From positions 14,508,001 through 14,572,000 of the forward strand of contig NC_088314.1 in the NCBI RefSeq assembly GCF_910592395.1: a DNA stretch of 64,000 bases, in the 5' to 3' direction. Source of the DNA: Lineus longissimus. Taxonomy: Eukaryota; Nemertea; Pilidiophora; Heteronemertea; Lineidae. Position numbers and translations under genes: made by a program. Positions within the stretch are counted from its first letter, which is position 1, and every line of letters starts with the position of its first letter. Under the pieces are notes generated by a model. The model ran no database searches, was not told where the DNA came from, and was given only the letters and a program-made list of their open reading frames with translations. Of this stretch, positions 28,798-41,120 are shown piece by piece.

Positions 28798-31462
28798 ATG
28801 TTAGATATTTCTTTTGCCAGCCTTAATTGTCGTGGTCTTTCAAGTTTTTCAAAACAGCGCTTGATTTCCAATTTTCTACTTAAATTTGACCTTGATTTTA
28901 TATTTTTACAGGAAACTAATGTAGGTTCCCTTTCTTTAGCAAAAAACATCGAGGGGTATTTTTGTGCGAAAGCCTTTTGGTCTTTTTCAAGACTATAGTG
29001 ATCAAATAAATGTTATTAGGGAACAGATCTCTGTTTTAAATAATAAGGAGCTTTTTGGTGTTTTTATTCGTTCCAAATGTGATTTTTTAAAAGATTCGGA
29101 GAAACCCTCCAAATATCATTTTATCAAAGAAAAAAGGCGTAGTGAAAAAAAGGTCATTGACAAACTGGTTGTTGAAGGTGAAGTTTTTACGGACACGGAG
29201 TCCATTTCTAATGCTTTTAGGTCTTTTTATTCTCAATTATTTTTTGATGAGGGTATTGACGCTGACCTCATGAATGATTTTCTTTCTAACCTTCCTCAGC
29301 TCTCGTCTTCTGACGCGGAGCTGTGTGATGGACCTATTCTTTTAGAGGAAATTCTATCTGCACTGAAGGGCATGCAGAATAATAAATCGCCCGGTTCTGA
29401 TGGTTTAGGTAAGGAGTTTTATCTAGGGTTCTTTGATCTGGTAGGCCCATTGTTAGTTTCACTTTATCGTCTTATTTTTGATGAGGGCGTTTTGTCTGAG
29501 TCCCAGCGGCTCTCTTATATATCTTTGTTGTGTAAGGATCCTAACAATTCAGAGGATATCAAAAATTGGAGGCCTATATCTCTTTTGAATATTGATTACA
29601 AAATTTTGTCCAAGATTTTAACTACTCGTTTAGGCAATGTTATGCCATCTATTGTTCATATTGATCAGACGTCCGGGATCAAAGGACGATCTATCACAGA
29701 TAATTTACATTTACTACGTAACATTTTTGATTTTGTCAGCCAAAAAGATATTCCCTGTGCTTGGATTAATTTGGATTTTTTAAAGGCATTCGATAGGTGT
29801 TCACATCAATTTCTTTTTGAAGCAATCACCCGTTATGGTTTTAATGACTCTTTTACGAAATGGATTCGTATTCTTTATAATAATGTTTGTTCTTCTGTTA
29901 TCGTTAACAATCATATTTCTAAAACTTTTCCATATTCACGTGGGGTACGACAAGGTTGTAGTATTTCTCCTTTATTATTTGTTTTGTGTTTAGAACCGAT
30001 GGCTATTAAAATACGTAAGGAAGAGGCCATTAAAGGATTGTCCCTCCCAGGCCGGCCGGGAGCAGTAAAAAATATTATGTTTGCCGATGACGTCACTGGT
30101 GTTGTTACCAGTGACCGAGGCATGGCCTCTTTCATGAATATTGTTAAACTTTTTTGCTTTGCTACTGGGTTTTCTCTCAATCTTATTAAGTCCAAAGGGT
30201 TTTTTCTTGGGAAGTGGAAGTCACGGAGCGACCACCCCTTTGGCATTTCTTGGCCGGACAGAGTAAAATTGTTGGGTTGTCTTTTTGGGTATTCAGTTTC
30301 ACAAGATGATGTTTGGGGTCCTATTTTTAATAAGTTCGTCAAGGTTCTTAATTTTTCTAAATTGTCGGGTCTTACTTTAAAACAGAAATCTATGATTATT
30401 AATACGTTTGCTTGTTCGAAAATATGGTATACTGGTAGTGTGTATTTCATGTCTAAATGTTATATTGATAAATTCCAACTTGCCATTTTTAAGTTTCTCT
30501 GGCCTAGTGGCCATTTTGAGCCTTTGGCTCGGTCTACTCAATTCCTTCCATTTTTATCCGGCGGTCTCGCCATTGTAAATATAGCATTAAAATTATCAGC
30601 ATTATCAATAAACCACATGTGTACTTATATTGTTAATTTTGATGCCGCCTGGCACCCTTTCACCAATTACTGGTGCGCTTTGCACTTTCAGAAATATAAT
30701 AAGAATTTATGGTCGAACTCTTCTCCTCATAATTCCCTTTCATCACCTTTTTATCAAAAAGCCATTAAGAACTTTGTTCACTTAAAATCTACTTTTCCAA
30801 AATTTGATCACACCAAAGCCTCTGTTAAAACTATATATTCCTTGCTTCTCGGCACAATCACAAAGCCCCCACGATGTATTACTTTGTTTCCATCTATTAA
30901 TTTTAAAAATGTATTTATAAACCTGCACGATCAGTTTATTGACCCCGCTTCACGGGACGTTTCGTACAGACTGATCGTGCAGGTATTACCCGTTAATAAT
31001 CAAATATTTCAATGGTCTCGTGGCCAATATGGGCTTAGGCCTTGCTCTTTTCATTGTGGTTTCGGTCACGAGACATACCAACATTTATTCTATTATTGTA
31101 CTCTTGTAAAACCATTAAAGTCTTTGCTAAGTGATTTTTTCTCTCTTTTTGATCTGAAATTAAAATTTGAACACATATACCTATTAAATATCTATGTTAA
31201 AGATCCTTTCGTAAAATCTCTCTTATTATATCTATGTACAGAGTACACGCGTACCATTTGGAGACAACGTAATTTTAAAAAGTTTGAGAAGAAAACCATC
31301 TCTTCCAACTCTCTCATTTTGTATTTTGTATCTCGTATAAATACCCGCATTCGTTGTGATTATCACAGATTTAATATTTCTAAGTTTAAAAAGTATTGGT
31401 GTCAGTATCCCGTCTTCTGCTCTGTAGAAGAAGGGGTACTGGAGCTTAAATTGTCTATATAA
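28798..31462 (+). pseudogene. Family A ORF2 with endonuclease deletion (copy A4)
   Basis: The first 63 codons of the endonuclease (LNCRGLSSF, FLQETNV) are joined at about 28988 to the region after the endonuclease (DYSDQINVIREQ). About 795 bp are removed and the frame shifts. From there to 31462 the RT is open, with INLDFLKAFD, FADD and the C-terminal CCHC. No functional endonuclease remains. Confidence 0.92.
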
Positions 31463-32307
31463 TTATGTTAATTCAATTGTTTTCTGTTGATCAACCGTCA
31501 TATAAACTCATTTGCCTTTTCTTATCCTGACCCGCAAATCATTTAACAAAATTTTAAACAGCCGTCAATCCTAAGTACTATCATTCTTATTAAATTTCAT
31601 TGGCAGTGACGTGATAGGCTTTGTCCACCGATCACGTCACGTGACTCCTTTGAATCAGTTTTTCATCTTTAATTTATTCATTGCTTTCATCAAATTCAAG
31701 AAGGCTTTATCTTGCCTGCTTTTAAATTGTATAAACATTGACGGCTTTAATCTTCTTTCATTCGGTTGATCTAGTTAAACAATTGTGTATTATTATTATT
31801 TCGTATGTTCAATTTATGTTGCTGTAATCTTTCAAGTATTGTCAACTCTTTTCTATAGGCGCGCGTGCAAGCCGGTCATTGACCGTGTCGGCACGCGTGC
31901 CTCGTTGTTCCATTTTACAACATAAATAAATCTCCAATTCTCTTTGTAAAATGCGTGAGTCTGCGGTCTATTACCGTGCAGGCTCTCGCCAAGTAGTATT
32001 TCAATTTTACTACACTTTTCAATTATCCGTATTTGCAACAACATCTCGTTATGTAAATAAAATTTTAACCCGTTCTCTTCCAGTTGTTTCCCTTTTTACA
32101 GGAAAGTCAAACTAACACTTTCCTTATAAACACAGTGTCGTTATTAATACACCGTCTAAATCATTGCCCCCTTTAATAATCCTAATTGTAAATTAATTCT
32201 ATCTATGTAATCCCCGTAAAAATTCAGCCTTCTGTTTCTCTGTATGTAAAATATATATATATTCAATATGTGCAATAAATTTTACTTATCAAAAAAAAAA
32301 AAAAAAA
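31463..32307 (+). other. Family A 3' UTR and poly(A) (copy A4)
   Basis: 845 bp with the two GC-rich hairpins (31858-31901 and about 31953-31985), AATAAA and a 17-nt poly(A). No gene. Confidence 0.82.
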
Positions 32308-32458
32308 GTATCTGTTCTTATCAGCTTAATATCTGATACGCACCTCATTGAGGTGCTTCGATATTGAACTGATTTTTGGACCTCGGCGAGATGTCAGGGG
32401 CTTGCTCCGCTCTCGCCACGGGTTGGCCTGGTATTGCAGTACCTCCAGGATCGGCCCA
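32308..32458 (+). ncRNA. U2 snRNA gene, 3' part (nt 36-186)
   Basis: Same 151-nt piece as after A3, with an intact stem III (GGCGAGA/TCTCGCC) and a single ATATTGAAC variant. Confidence 0.95.
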
Positions 32459-33377
32459 TAATAAACAAACCAACAATAGACCTTTCCCCAAATGCCCTTT
32501 CCCATTGTTAACTTCCCTTTTCCATGCCTTACCGAGCTTGGGAGGGGGAGGGGGGGGGGGGGCCTGGGGCCAGGTGATTCAAATTAAACTAAATATGTAT
32601 CAGAAGCTAAGCAGATCAAGAACAGATACCGGAACAGTTGTGTGTGGGCATTAAATCAAGGCAAGAGTTTGGTCGAATAACCTCGCCTCCCAGCTAAATG
32701 GCTTCCTTGCCGCTGCACGAAGCCCTCGCAGACGACCTCCCTGGTGACGGGAAGCCCCTGTGACGACATCATCGCCGCCAGGCAGCTGCCGATAACGTCA
32801 CCGCAGCCAGGCAGTCACGTGTCCCTGGCGACAGTGGCGACAGTGACGTCAGTGAGGGCTCAAACTGGCCTTGCTCGACGTTCAGGGCCGAATTTGGCAC
32901 TCAAACCCAGGGGAAGGCGCCAGGCCTGCATGAAATGTGTGTGAAAAGGTGGGCACGCTTGGAATAGTTCTCCGTCGGTTGCCGTTGGAAGATTCGCTTC
33001 GAAGTAACTTGCTCACCGCCTCGATTGGCTTGTGTCGTTCCGCGCCGTGTTTGCGACCTACATTCAGACGCCCTAATCGGACGGACTCACCTCGAACTCC
33101 CAGGGCCGGCGAAGCCACTCACACGCCCAGAACAGCTTGGCCACCGCGGGACGAGGCGCGTCCTTCAACATTCTAAGGAACTACTGTGCTGGGGGGGGGA
33201 CACTCCTCGCTCCACGGACAATTTGCCTTGTCGATTCCCGAGGACACTGGCACCTGCAACGTCGTCTGCTGCCATCTGGCGTTGACCAAATCAACTACGT
33301 CACACGCAGCCGAAACGTCACGGTTTGGACAATTCATGCCATTTGCAACATGTAGAATTTTTGAAGCCGACGCCGGC
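32459..33377 (+). promoter_or_regulatory. U2 gene spacer and promoter, unit 4
   Basis: 919 bp. Rearranged near 32690-32830 relative to units 1 and 3: an extra GCCGCTGCACGAAGCCC segment and a duplicated CACCGCAGCCAGGCAG-type segment. The proximal block is intact. No gene. Confidence 0.78.
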
Positions 33378-33402
33378 ATAGCTTCTCAGCCTATTGGCAA
33401 AG
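33378..33402 (+). ncRNA. U2 snRNA gene, 5' end, mutated (nt 1-25)
   Basis: Three changes (C3 to A, G11 to A, T22 to A) in 25 nt, the most decayed U2 5' end here. Followed by A5. Confidence 0.9.
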
Positions 33403-33470
33403 TTTCATTAGTGTCGGAAGCCACGCCTGATTACATCAATAGGGATTACGTTTGAGAGAATAGTGAATGA

Positions 33471-34321
33471 GATGGAGGAAGTAGGACCTATCGAAGATGA
33501 ATTCATAAATCGTGTCTAAATGTTCAGAAAAAAAAGTGGTGGTAATTTCATCAGTAGGAAAAGAATTAATGAAATTGAGAGTACATTGGTTGCCGACTTA
33601 CGTATCTCACAGTTACTTAGCAAAAGTGTTTAATAAAATAGGAAAGGTGGTGGAAATAAATTCAGAAGTAGTGCAAGTGCAAAACTATACAGTGGAGACA
33701 GGAATTTGATGTGTGTCAATAAGGATACATGAACGCAACAAGGGATCAATACCACACAGGATAAGAACAGCAGATGGATATTCCATGTTGATTACACGTA
33801 GAGGACGCATGCCCTTGTGCCTAAAGTGCGACCGATTAGGACAGAAGAGGCAAGACTGCTCAGAGAACGGAAAACCAAAATCATACGCAAGTGCGGCAAA
33901 AACAAGATCAACACACGAAATGAGAGTAAAAGAACGGTTAATACCATCAAAGAGGGCAGCAGAAAGTACGTACGAAAACCCAATTTATGAAGAGAAGATC
34001 GCAAAAGAAAACGATATAGAATATGAAGAATCTTTAATATCTGCAGACGAAGATGATGAAATGCTATCGATAACAGAAGACGAAATGGAAAAGGAAAAAG
34101 AGAAGGAAGAAGAAGAAGATAAGACAGTGAAGTCAGCGAAACAAAATTTGGATTACGTAGAAACACCCCTCATGCAAACAGAGAGTGAAGAAAACACAAC
34201 TTTAATGAATACACCATACGAACAGAAGATACCACCCGGCCAAAAGTCCCCATCCCATAAGAAAGCAAAAATAGAAGAAGGAAGCATATTCGATACAGAT
34301 GAGGAAGAAAAAGGAACATAG
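33471..34321 (+). pseudogene. Family A ORF1, deleted and with stops (copy A5)
   Basis: A short N-terminus (MEEVGPIEDEFINRV) from ATG 33471 is joined after a deletion to the RRM-like part (LRVHWLPTYVSHSYLAKVF). TGA at 33707-33709 replaces an Arg codon in an otherwise continuous frame. The CCHC knuckle appears altered (CLKCDRLGQKRQDC: the His position is Gln). The acidic tail ends with KIPPGQKSPSHKKAK and ..DTDEEEKGT. Confidence 0.82.
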
Positions 34322-34600
34322 AAACTGGTTAATGTTAACTCGCTTTTCGATATATGACCTGGACAATTCAAATGGACTATTCTATTGATCACTGGACTGT
34401 TGAACTGTCTTAAATGGATTACCGACTACCTGGATTCGCCCAAGGACTAAACCACTCTTTCTCCTCAGGGAGTTTCTTTCAATTAAGAGGTATGTACCTT
34501 ATTTTAGTTATTTTCATAATGTATGTGTTCTGACCGGTATACCATATCTAATATTATTTTGACCTAAATTTTCTTCCTGTTTTAATGTAAAAATACAACA
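34322..34600 (+). other. Family A inter-ORF region (copy A5)
   Basis: No gene. Contains CTCCTCAGGGAG and GAG|GTATGTACC; the acceptor-like AG has been lost (GACCGG before TATACCATATC). Confidence 0.55.
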
Positions 34601-36835
34601 ATGTCGTCTAATATTTCCTTTTCTAGCCTTAATTGTAGGGGTCTATCGAGCTTTTCAAAGCAAAGCCTCATTTCTAATTTTCTTCTTCAGTTTGACCTTG
34701 ATTTTATATTTCTTCAAGAAACAAATGCTAGTTCTCTTTCTTTGGCAAAAAAGATTGAGAGTTTTTTTGGGGCGAAAGCCTTTTGGTCTTTTTCTTCACA
34801 TAAAAGTACAGGTTCCGCTATTTCTATATTTTCTTCTGACGTTATCACTGGGAATTTTCATTATGATTTAGACGGCCGGCTTATTTATCTTGATGTAGAC
34901 GTCAGAGGGTTAAAGCGCCGTCTTGTAAATATATATGCTCCCACAAATGAGGCCGAACGTAGGACATTTTTCACTTCACTCTATACTTGTTTCAATACAA
35001 GCCGTAAGCTCATTTTGGACGGCGACTTTAATTGTGTTATGTCAACCAAGTTAGATAAGGTCGGGGGGAACCCCGCCCGAAGCTTAGTTGGTTCGGACGA
35101 ATTATTTTCTTTATGTCGGGATTTTTCTGTGTCAGATGTGTTTAGATCTCTTTATCCAAACTCAGTGTCCACAACGTGGCATTCAAACGCCGTACACTGT
35201 AGGTTGGATCGTTTTTATATTTCTAAGGAATTAATGAGTAGCGTCTCAAAATTCCTGGTATGCCCGACGCCATCAAATATTTCCGATCACGACCTTATTA
35301 TTATGAACATCGTTCCGAGTAATACTTTTCACCTCGGGCGAAGTTATTGGAAGTGCAATAACTCTATTATTTTTTACCACAATTTTGTTAAAGGTTTTTA
35401 CGATTTTTGGTCGAGGAAAATGATTTATTGGTTTATTTTGATATTAGATAGCTGGGATGTTTTAAAGACGAATATTAAACATTTTATTATACATTTTTCA
35501 AGGCGTAAAGCCAATATTTCCAAAACCGTTATTAATTCTCTAAGGAGGCAGTACTCTTTGTTACAAAAAACCTCGTTATCTTCTTCTAGTCCTCAAGACT
35601 ATAGTGAACAAATAAATGTTATTAGGGAACAGATCTCTGTTTTAAATAATAAGGAGCTTTTTGGTGTTTTTATTCGTTCCAAATGTGATTTTCTAAAAGA
35701 AATTGGATTAATTTGGATTTTTAAAGGCATTCGATAGGTGTTCGCATCAATTTCTTTTCGAGGCAATCACCCGCTATGGTTTTAATGATTCTTTTACGAA
35801 ATGGATTCGTATTCTTTATAATAATGTTTCTTCTTCTGTTATCGTTAACAATCATATTTCTAAATCTTTTCCATATTCACGTGGGGTACGGCAAGGTTGT
35901 AGTATTTCTCCTTTATTATTTGTTTTGTGTTTAGAACCGATGGCTATTAAAATACGTAAGGAAGAGGCCATTAAAGGATTGTCCCTCCCAGGCCGGCCGG
36001 GAGCTGTAAAAAATATTATGTTTGCCGATGACGTCACTGGGGTTGTTACAAGCGACCGAAGCATGGCCTCTTTCATGAATATTGTTAAACTTTTTTGCTT
36101 TGCTACTGGGTTTTCTCTAAATCTTATTAAGTCCAAAGGGTTTTTTCTTGGGAAGTGGAAGTCGCGGAGCGACCACCCCTTTGGCATTTCTTGGCCGGAC
36201 AGGGTTAAATTACTGGGTTGTCTTTTTGGGTATACGGTTTCTTTTGATGATGTATGGGGTCCTATTTTTAATAATTTTGTCAAGGTTCTTAATTTTTCTA
36301 AATTGTCGGGTCTTACTTTAAAACAGAAATCTATGATTATTGATACGTTTGCTCGTTCGAAAATATGGTATTATACTGGTAGTGTGTATTTTATGCCCAA
36401 ATGTTATATTAATAAATTCTAACTTGCCATTTTTAAGTTTCTCTGGCCTCGCGGCCATTTTGAGCCTTTGGCTCGGTCTACTCAATTCCTTCCCTTTTTA
36501 TCTGGCGGTCTTGCCATTGTCAACATAGCATTAAAATTATCTGCTTCATTAATAAATCACATGTGTACTTATATTGTCAATTTTGATGCTGCCTGGCACC
36601 CTTTCACCAATTACTGGTGCGCTTTGTACTTTCAAAAATATGATAAGAATCTATGGTCAGACTCTTCCCCTCACAATTCCCTTTCATCACCTTTTCATCA
36701 GAAAGCCATTAAGGACTTTGCACACTTTAAATCTACTTATCCAAATTTTGATCACTCTAAAGCTTCTGTTAAAACAATATATTCCTTGCTTCTCGGCACA
36801 ATTACAAAGCCATCACGGTGGATTACTTTGTTTCT
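34601..36835 (+). pseudogene. Family A ORF2, internal deletion, truncated (copy A5)
   Basis: The endonuclease part is open to about 35702, where about 670 bp (end of the linker to the start of the RT palm) are missing. One T is lost from the next run, changing frame. The RT then continues with RQGCSISPLLF and FADD. Later breaks are an extra TAT codon near 36373 and TAA at 36419-36421 in place of Gln. The sequence stops before the C-terminal knuckle. Confidence 0.9.
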
Positions 36836-36938
36836 CTTCGATATTAAACTGATTTTTGGACCTCGGCGAGATGTCAGGGGCTTGCTCCGCTCTCGCCACG
36901 GGTTGGCCTGGTATTGCAGTACCTCCAGGATCGGCCCA
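36836..36938 (+). ncRNA. U2 snRNA gene, 3' fragment (nt 84-186)
   Basis: Starts at CTTCGATATTAAAC, so nt 36-83, including the stem IIa hairpin, are gone. Sm site, stem III and stem-loop IV remain. The junction with A5 has a short microhomology (TTCT/CTTC). Confidence 0.92.
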
Positions 36939-37705
36939 TAAACAAACCAACAATAGACCTTTCCCCAAATGCCCTTCCCCATTGTTAACTTCCCTTTCCC
37001 ATGCCTTACTGAGCTTGGGAGGGGGGGGGGGTTCTGGGGCCAGGTGATTCAAATTAAACTAAATATGTATCAGAAGCTAAGCAGATCAAGAACAGATACC
37101 GGTACTGTGGGCATTAAATCAAGGCAAGAGTTTGGTCGAATAACCTCGCGTCCGAGCTCTGTCTGGCGCCTAAATGGCTTCCTGGCCGCAGACGACCTCC
37201 CTGGTGACGGGAAGCCCCTGTGACGACATCACCGGCGCCAGGCAGCCGCCGATGACGTCACCGCAGCCAGGTAGCCACGTGTCCCTGGCGACAGTGGCGA
37301 CAGTGACGTCAGTGAGGGCTCGAACTGGCCGTGCTCGACGTTCAGGGTCGAATTTGGCACTCGAACGGGGAGGGGAGGGGGGGGCACCCGCCAGTCGAAA
37401 GAGCAGCGCCAGGCCTGCATGAAACGCGTGTGAAAAGGTTGGCACGCTTGGAATAGTTCTCTGTCAGTTGCCGTTGGAAGATTCGCTTCGAAATAACTTG
37501 CTTACCGCCTCGATTGGCTTGTGTTTGCGACCTACATGCAGACGCCCTACTTGGACGGACTCACCTCGAACTCCCAGGACTACTCTAAGGAACTACTGTG
37601 CTACTGGCGTTGACCAAATCAACTACGTCACACGCAGCCGAAACGTCACGGTTTGGACAATTCACGCCGTTTGCAACATGTAGAATTTTCGAAGCCGACA
37701 CCGGC
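36939..37705 (+). promoter_or_regulatory. U2 gene spacer, unit 5 (internally deleted)
   Basis: 767 bp. About 150 bp between the CTCGAACTCCCAGG segment and TGGCGTTGACC are missing, as are short bits near the U2 3' end. The proximal promoter block (37608-37705) is retained. No gene. Confidence 0.78.
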
Positions 37706-37727
37706 ATCGCTTCTCGGCCTATTGGCT
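37706..37727 (+). ncRNA. U2 snRNA gene, 5' end (nt 1-22)
   Basis: ATCGCTTCTCGG..TTGGCT directly followed by A6 (TTGTATCAATAGAGTCGG). Confidence 0.93.
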
Positions 37728-37799
37728 TTGTATCAATAGAGTCGGTTGCTGCACAGGTTACTTTAATAAGTATTGGTTGCCCTGTGTAGATTTTTCAAG

Positions 37800-38680
37800 A
37801 CGGCGGAGGCTTTTGGGCCTATTGAAGAGCGATATATTTTACCAGATGTAGTAAGAAGGACAATTAGGAAGTGGTACCAGATTGCTGTCACAGGAAAGTG
37901 GTAATATTCTCATCTGTGAGTGAGGAGCTCATCAAGTTAAGGGTACACTGGTTACCAGCGTATGTATCAAATAAGTTTCTAGCAAGGGTATTTGGGGTAC
38001 TCGGAGAAGTACAAAACATTCAAAATGAAAAAGTTAATGTGCAAGACTACACGGTGGAAACGGGGGTAAGAAGCCTATATATAAAAATCGACGAAAGACA
38101 TAAATCAGAGATACCACATAGAATTCGCACTTCAGATGGGTATTCGATGCTAATCACCTGCAGGGGTCGGTTACCACTATGTTTAAAATGTGATAAAATC
38201 GGTCATGTCCGCGCGGACTGCCCCCAGGCCAAAACTCCTCCGTCATCGTACGCTGGGGCGGCGGCCAGAGGGCGAGGTAATTCAAAATATGAGAAAAAGT
38301 TGGAAGTACCACTCATTCCAGTCGAAGAGAAGATTGAAGAAAGTAGCGAAAATGAGGAAGATGACGAAGAGGTGGAGGAGGAGAGTGAGCCTGCCCCAAA
38401 CATCGAACCGGAGAGTCAGAGTGTAGAGGAGGAGCTGCCTTTACCAGATTCTGGACCTGGCCAAGAGACCTCCCAGAGCCAGGAGTTTCAGGCCCCCCTG
38501 GGCCCTCCGACACAGCTAGATGCGCTGGAAATCGTAAAAGAACTGTTCTCCTTCTCACCGTTAAACGAAATTATCCCACCGAGGCAAAAGTCACTCTCGC
38601 ATAAAAAACTGAGAACAGACAACGCAGAGAATAACGTAATGGACGCAAAGAATAACGTAATGGACACAGAGGAGGGGTGA
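37800..38680 (+). pseudogene. Family A ORF1 with N-terminal deletion (copy A6)
   Basis: The N-terminal codons (EAFGPIEERYILPDVVRRTIR) are joined near 37870 to the region before the RRM-like stretch. The apparent start ATG is changed to ACG at 37800. From 37871 the frame is open: LRVHWLPAYVSNKFLARVF, CCHC knuckle CLKCDKIGHVRADC, a Glu-rich tail, and IIPPRQKSLSHKKLR with the motif's Gly changed to Arg. Closest to the ORF1 of A8. Confidence 0.83.
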
Positions 38681-38922
38681 GAAGTGATATATCTTGAGAG
38701 AACAACCGACAATCCCAATGGACTATGGCTTTGATTTCTGGACTTGTAGTGAACGCATTGTTTTATTTGGAATACCGACCACCTCGACCCGCCCATGGAC
38801 TATGATTTTATTTCCCTCCTTTAGGAGTTATTTGTCACTGTATCTTGTAAGTATTGTATTTTTCAGTATACCATATCTGTATATTTTCCAGCCTTTGCCG
38901 AATTTCCAATTTTCAATTTATA
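38681..38922 (+). other. Family A inter-ORF region (copy A6)
   Basis: No gene. ACCGACCACCTCGACCCGCC, then GTAAGTATTGTATTTTTCAG and TATACCATATCTG, as in A3. Confidence 0.6.
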
Positions 38923-41120
38923 ATGTCTCGTATTTCATTCTCTAGCCTCAACTGTAGGGGTCTTTCAAGTATTTCAAAACAGTGTTTAATTTCTAATTTT
39001 CTTTTACATTGTGATCTCGATTTTGTATTTTTACAAGAAACAAATGTTTGTTCTCTTTCCTCGGCCAAGAGGATTGAGTCTTATTTTTGTACCAAAGCCT
39101 TTTGGTCCTTTTCTTCTCAGAAGAGTACCGGCTCTGCTATTTTAATATTTTCTTCAGATGTTGTTACCGGGAACTTTTCTTATGACCTAGATGGCCGTCT
39201 TATTTTTCTTGACATAGATGTCAGAGGGTTAAAACTCCGATTGGTGAATATTTATGCTCCCTCAAATGAGGCCGAACGTAGGACCTTTTTAACCACACTT
39301 ATATATATATATATATATATATACCGTATTTTCCGGATTATCCCCCGCACTGCCCTATGACCCGCACCCCCTTTGACCATTACCTAAAGCCACGCAAGAC
39401 CCGCACCTGATTATGACCCGCACTGCTCCAAGACCCGCATTCTCCAAAAATAGTAAGCCATTCATTGATGTTGACATCCTAGAACCGCCATGTTTTTTTT
39501 AATTGTTAACCAAAGTGGATCAATTCCAGCATGGCCGTAACTATTTTCCCTAGCGGAGACATCACAAACTATGCGATCATGGCGGAAATATTGGTTGAAA
39601 ACAATGCGAAAACGATGGACATAAATCCTTATCAAGTAACCAGTTTGGTCCCCTTTTTTTTCTTTGGGGTTGGGGCTTATCCCTCTCAGAATCCACGCAA
39701 GACCCGCACCTTTGTATTACCCGCACCCCCACTTTTTGGGCCTGTTTGAGGGCAAAAAGCCGCGGGTCATACGCCGGAAAATACGGTATATATATATATA
39801 CTTATTTCAATACAAGTCGCAAGCTTATTTTGGGCGGTGACTTTAACTGCGTCATGTCCACCAAATTAGACAAGGTCGGGGGGGAACCGAGGCTTAGTTG
39901 GTTCGGACGAATTATTTTCTTTGTGTCGGGATTTTTCTTTATCAGATGTTTTTAGATCTCTTTATCCAAACTCACTGTCCACAACCTAGCATTCAAACGC
40001 CGTACACTGCAGGTTGGATCGATTTATATTTCTAAGGAATTAATGAGTAGCGTCTCGGAATTCCTGGTATGCCCGACGCCATCATGTATTTCGGATCACG
40101 ACCTTATTATTATGAAAATTGTACCGAGTAATACTATTCACCTCGGGCGAAGTTATTGGAAATGCAATAACTCTATTATTTCTGATCGTACTTTTGTCAA
40201 AAGTTTTCATGATTTTTGGTCGCAAAAAATGACCGGGTTTATTTTGTCTTTAGATAGCTGGGATGTTTTAAAGTCGGACATAAAAGATTTTATTATTGCT
40301 TTTTCTCGGCGGAAAGCCAATGTTTCTAAATCCGTTATTAAATCTCTTAGGAGGCAGTATTCTATGTTACAAAAATCTTCATTATCTTCTTCTAGTCCGC
40401 AAGACTATAGTGATCAAATCAATGTTGTTAGGGAACAACTTTCTTTTTTACATAACAAAGAGGTATTTGGGGTTTTTATTCACTCTAAATGCGATTTTTT
40501 AAAAGATTCGGAGAAGCCCTCCAAGTATCATTTTATTAAGGAAAGGAAACGTAGTGAAAAGAAAGTTATTAATAAGTTAGTGGTTGATGGTCAAGTTTTT
40601 TCAGACACGGAGTCTATTTCTAATGCTTTTCGGGCCTTTTATTCTCAATTATTTTCTGATGAGGGTATTGACGCTGACCTCATGAATAATTTTCTTTCGA
40701 ACCTTCCTCAGCTTTTGTCTTCTGACGCAGAGCTGTGTGATGGGCCTATTCTTTTAGAGGAAAATTTGTCTGCACTGAAGGGCATACAGAATAATAAATC
40801 GCCCGGTTCTGATGGTTTGGGTAAGGAGTTTTATCTCGGTTTCTTTGATCTGGTAGGCCCATTGTTAGTTTGACTTTATGGTCTTATTTTTGATGAGGGG
40901 CTTTTGTCCGAGTCCCAGCGGCTCTCTTATATTTCTTGATTGTGTAAAGATCCCAGCAATTCTGAGGACATGAAGAATTGGAGGCCTATTTCTCTTTTAA
41001 ATATTGATTATAAGGTTTTGTCCAAAGTTTTAACTACTCGTTTAGGCAATGTCATGCCATCTATAGTTCATATTGATCAGACGTCCGGGATCAAAGGGCG
41101 ATCTATCACAGATAATTTAC
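38923..41120 (+). pseudogene. Family A ORF2, multiply broken (copy A6)
   Basis: ATG at 38923. Endonuclease start (LNCRGLSSISKQ) to 39300, then a MITE. After it come a deletion near 39882 in the GGGGGGAACC run, TAG at 39987-39989 (Trp), a frame change, TGA at 40871-40873 (Ser) and TGA at 40937-40939 (Leu). The sequence stops at 41120 before the RT palm Asp. Confidence 0.92.
39322..39788 (+). mobile_element. MITE-like non-autonomous DNA transposon in A6
   Basis: 467 bp with 15-bp inverted ends TACCGTATTTTCCGG (39322-39336) and the mirror at 39774-39788. The interior has spaced GACCCGCACC words (39359-39440 and 39703-39725). Uninterrupted copies read CTTTATACTT here, so the target is TA. The flanks have grown into (AT)n on both sides (39301-39321 and 39789-39799). 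No transposase; superfamily not determined, Tc1/mariner-like by TA target only. Confidence 0.8.

Larger units (their letters stand above)
27841..32307 (+). mobile_element. U2-targeted LINE, family A, copy A4 (5'-truncated, internal deletion)
   Basis: Starts inside ORF1 directly after U2 nt 22, so it is 5'-truncated but still on target. ORF2 lacks about 800 bp of the endonuclease. It ends in poly(A) 32291-32307 and U2 nt 36. The ORF1 sequence is quite unlike that of A1/A5 neighbours, whereas its ORF2 is almost the same as A1. Confidence 0.93.
33403..36835 (+). mobile_element. U2-targeted LINE, family A, copy A5 (internally deleted, 3'-truncated)
   Basis: Begins with CATTAGTGTCGG after U2 nt 25. 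Both ORFs have deletions. The 3' end is cut inside ORF2 at TTTGTTTCT and fused to U2 nt 84, so no 3' UTR or poly(A) remains. Confidence 0.92.
37728..41120 (+). mobile_element. U2-targeted LINE, family A, copy A6 (3'-truncated, with MITE)
   Basis: 5' end present after U2 nt 22. ORF1 lacks its N-terminal part, and ORF2 is interrupted by a MITE and several stops. The element ends at about 41120 inside the RT (GATAATTTAC) and is fused to the middle of a U2 spacer. Confidence 0.92.

Noticed and set aside
39531-39749. Open frame inside the MITE
   Set aside because: Too short, low complexity and dependent on the GACCCGCACC repeats; MITEs rarely code.
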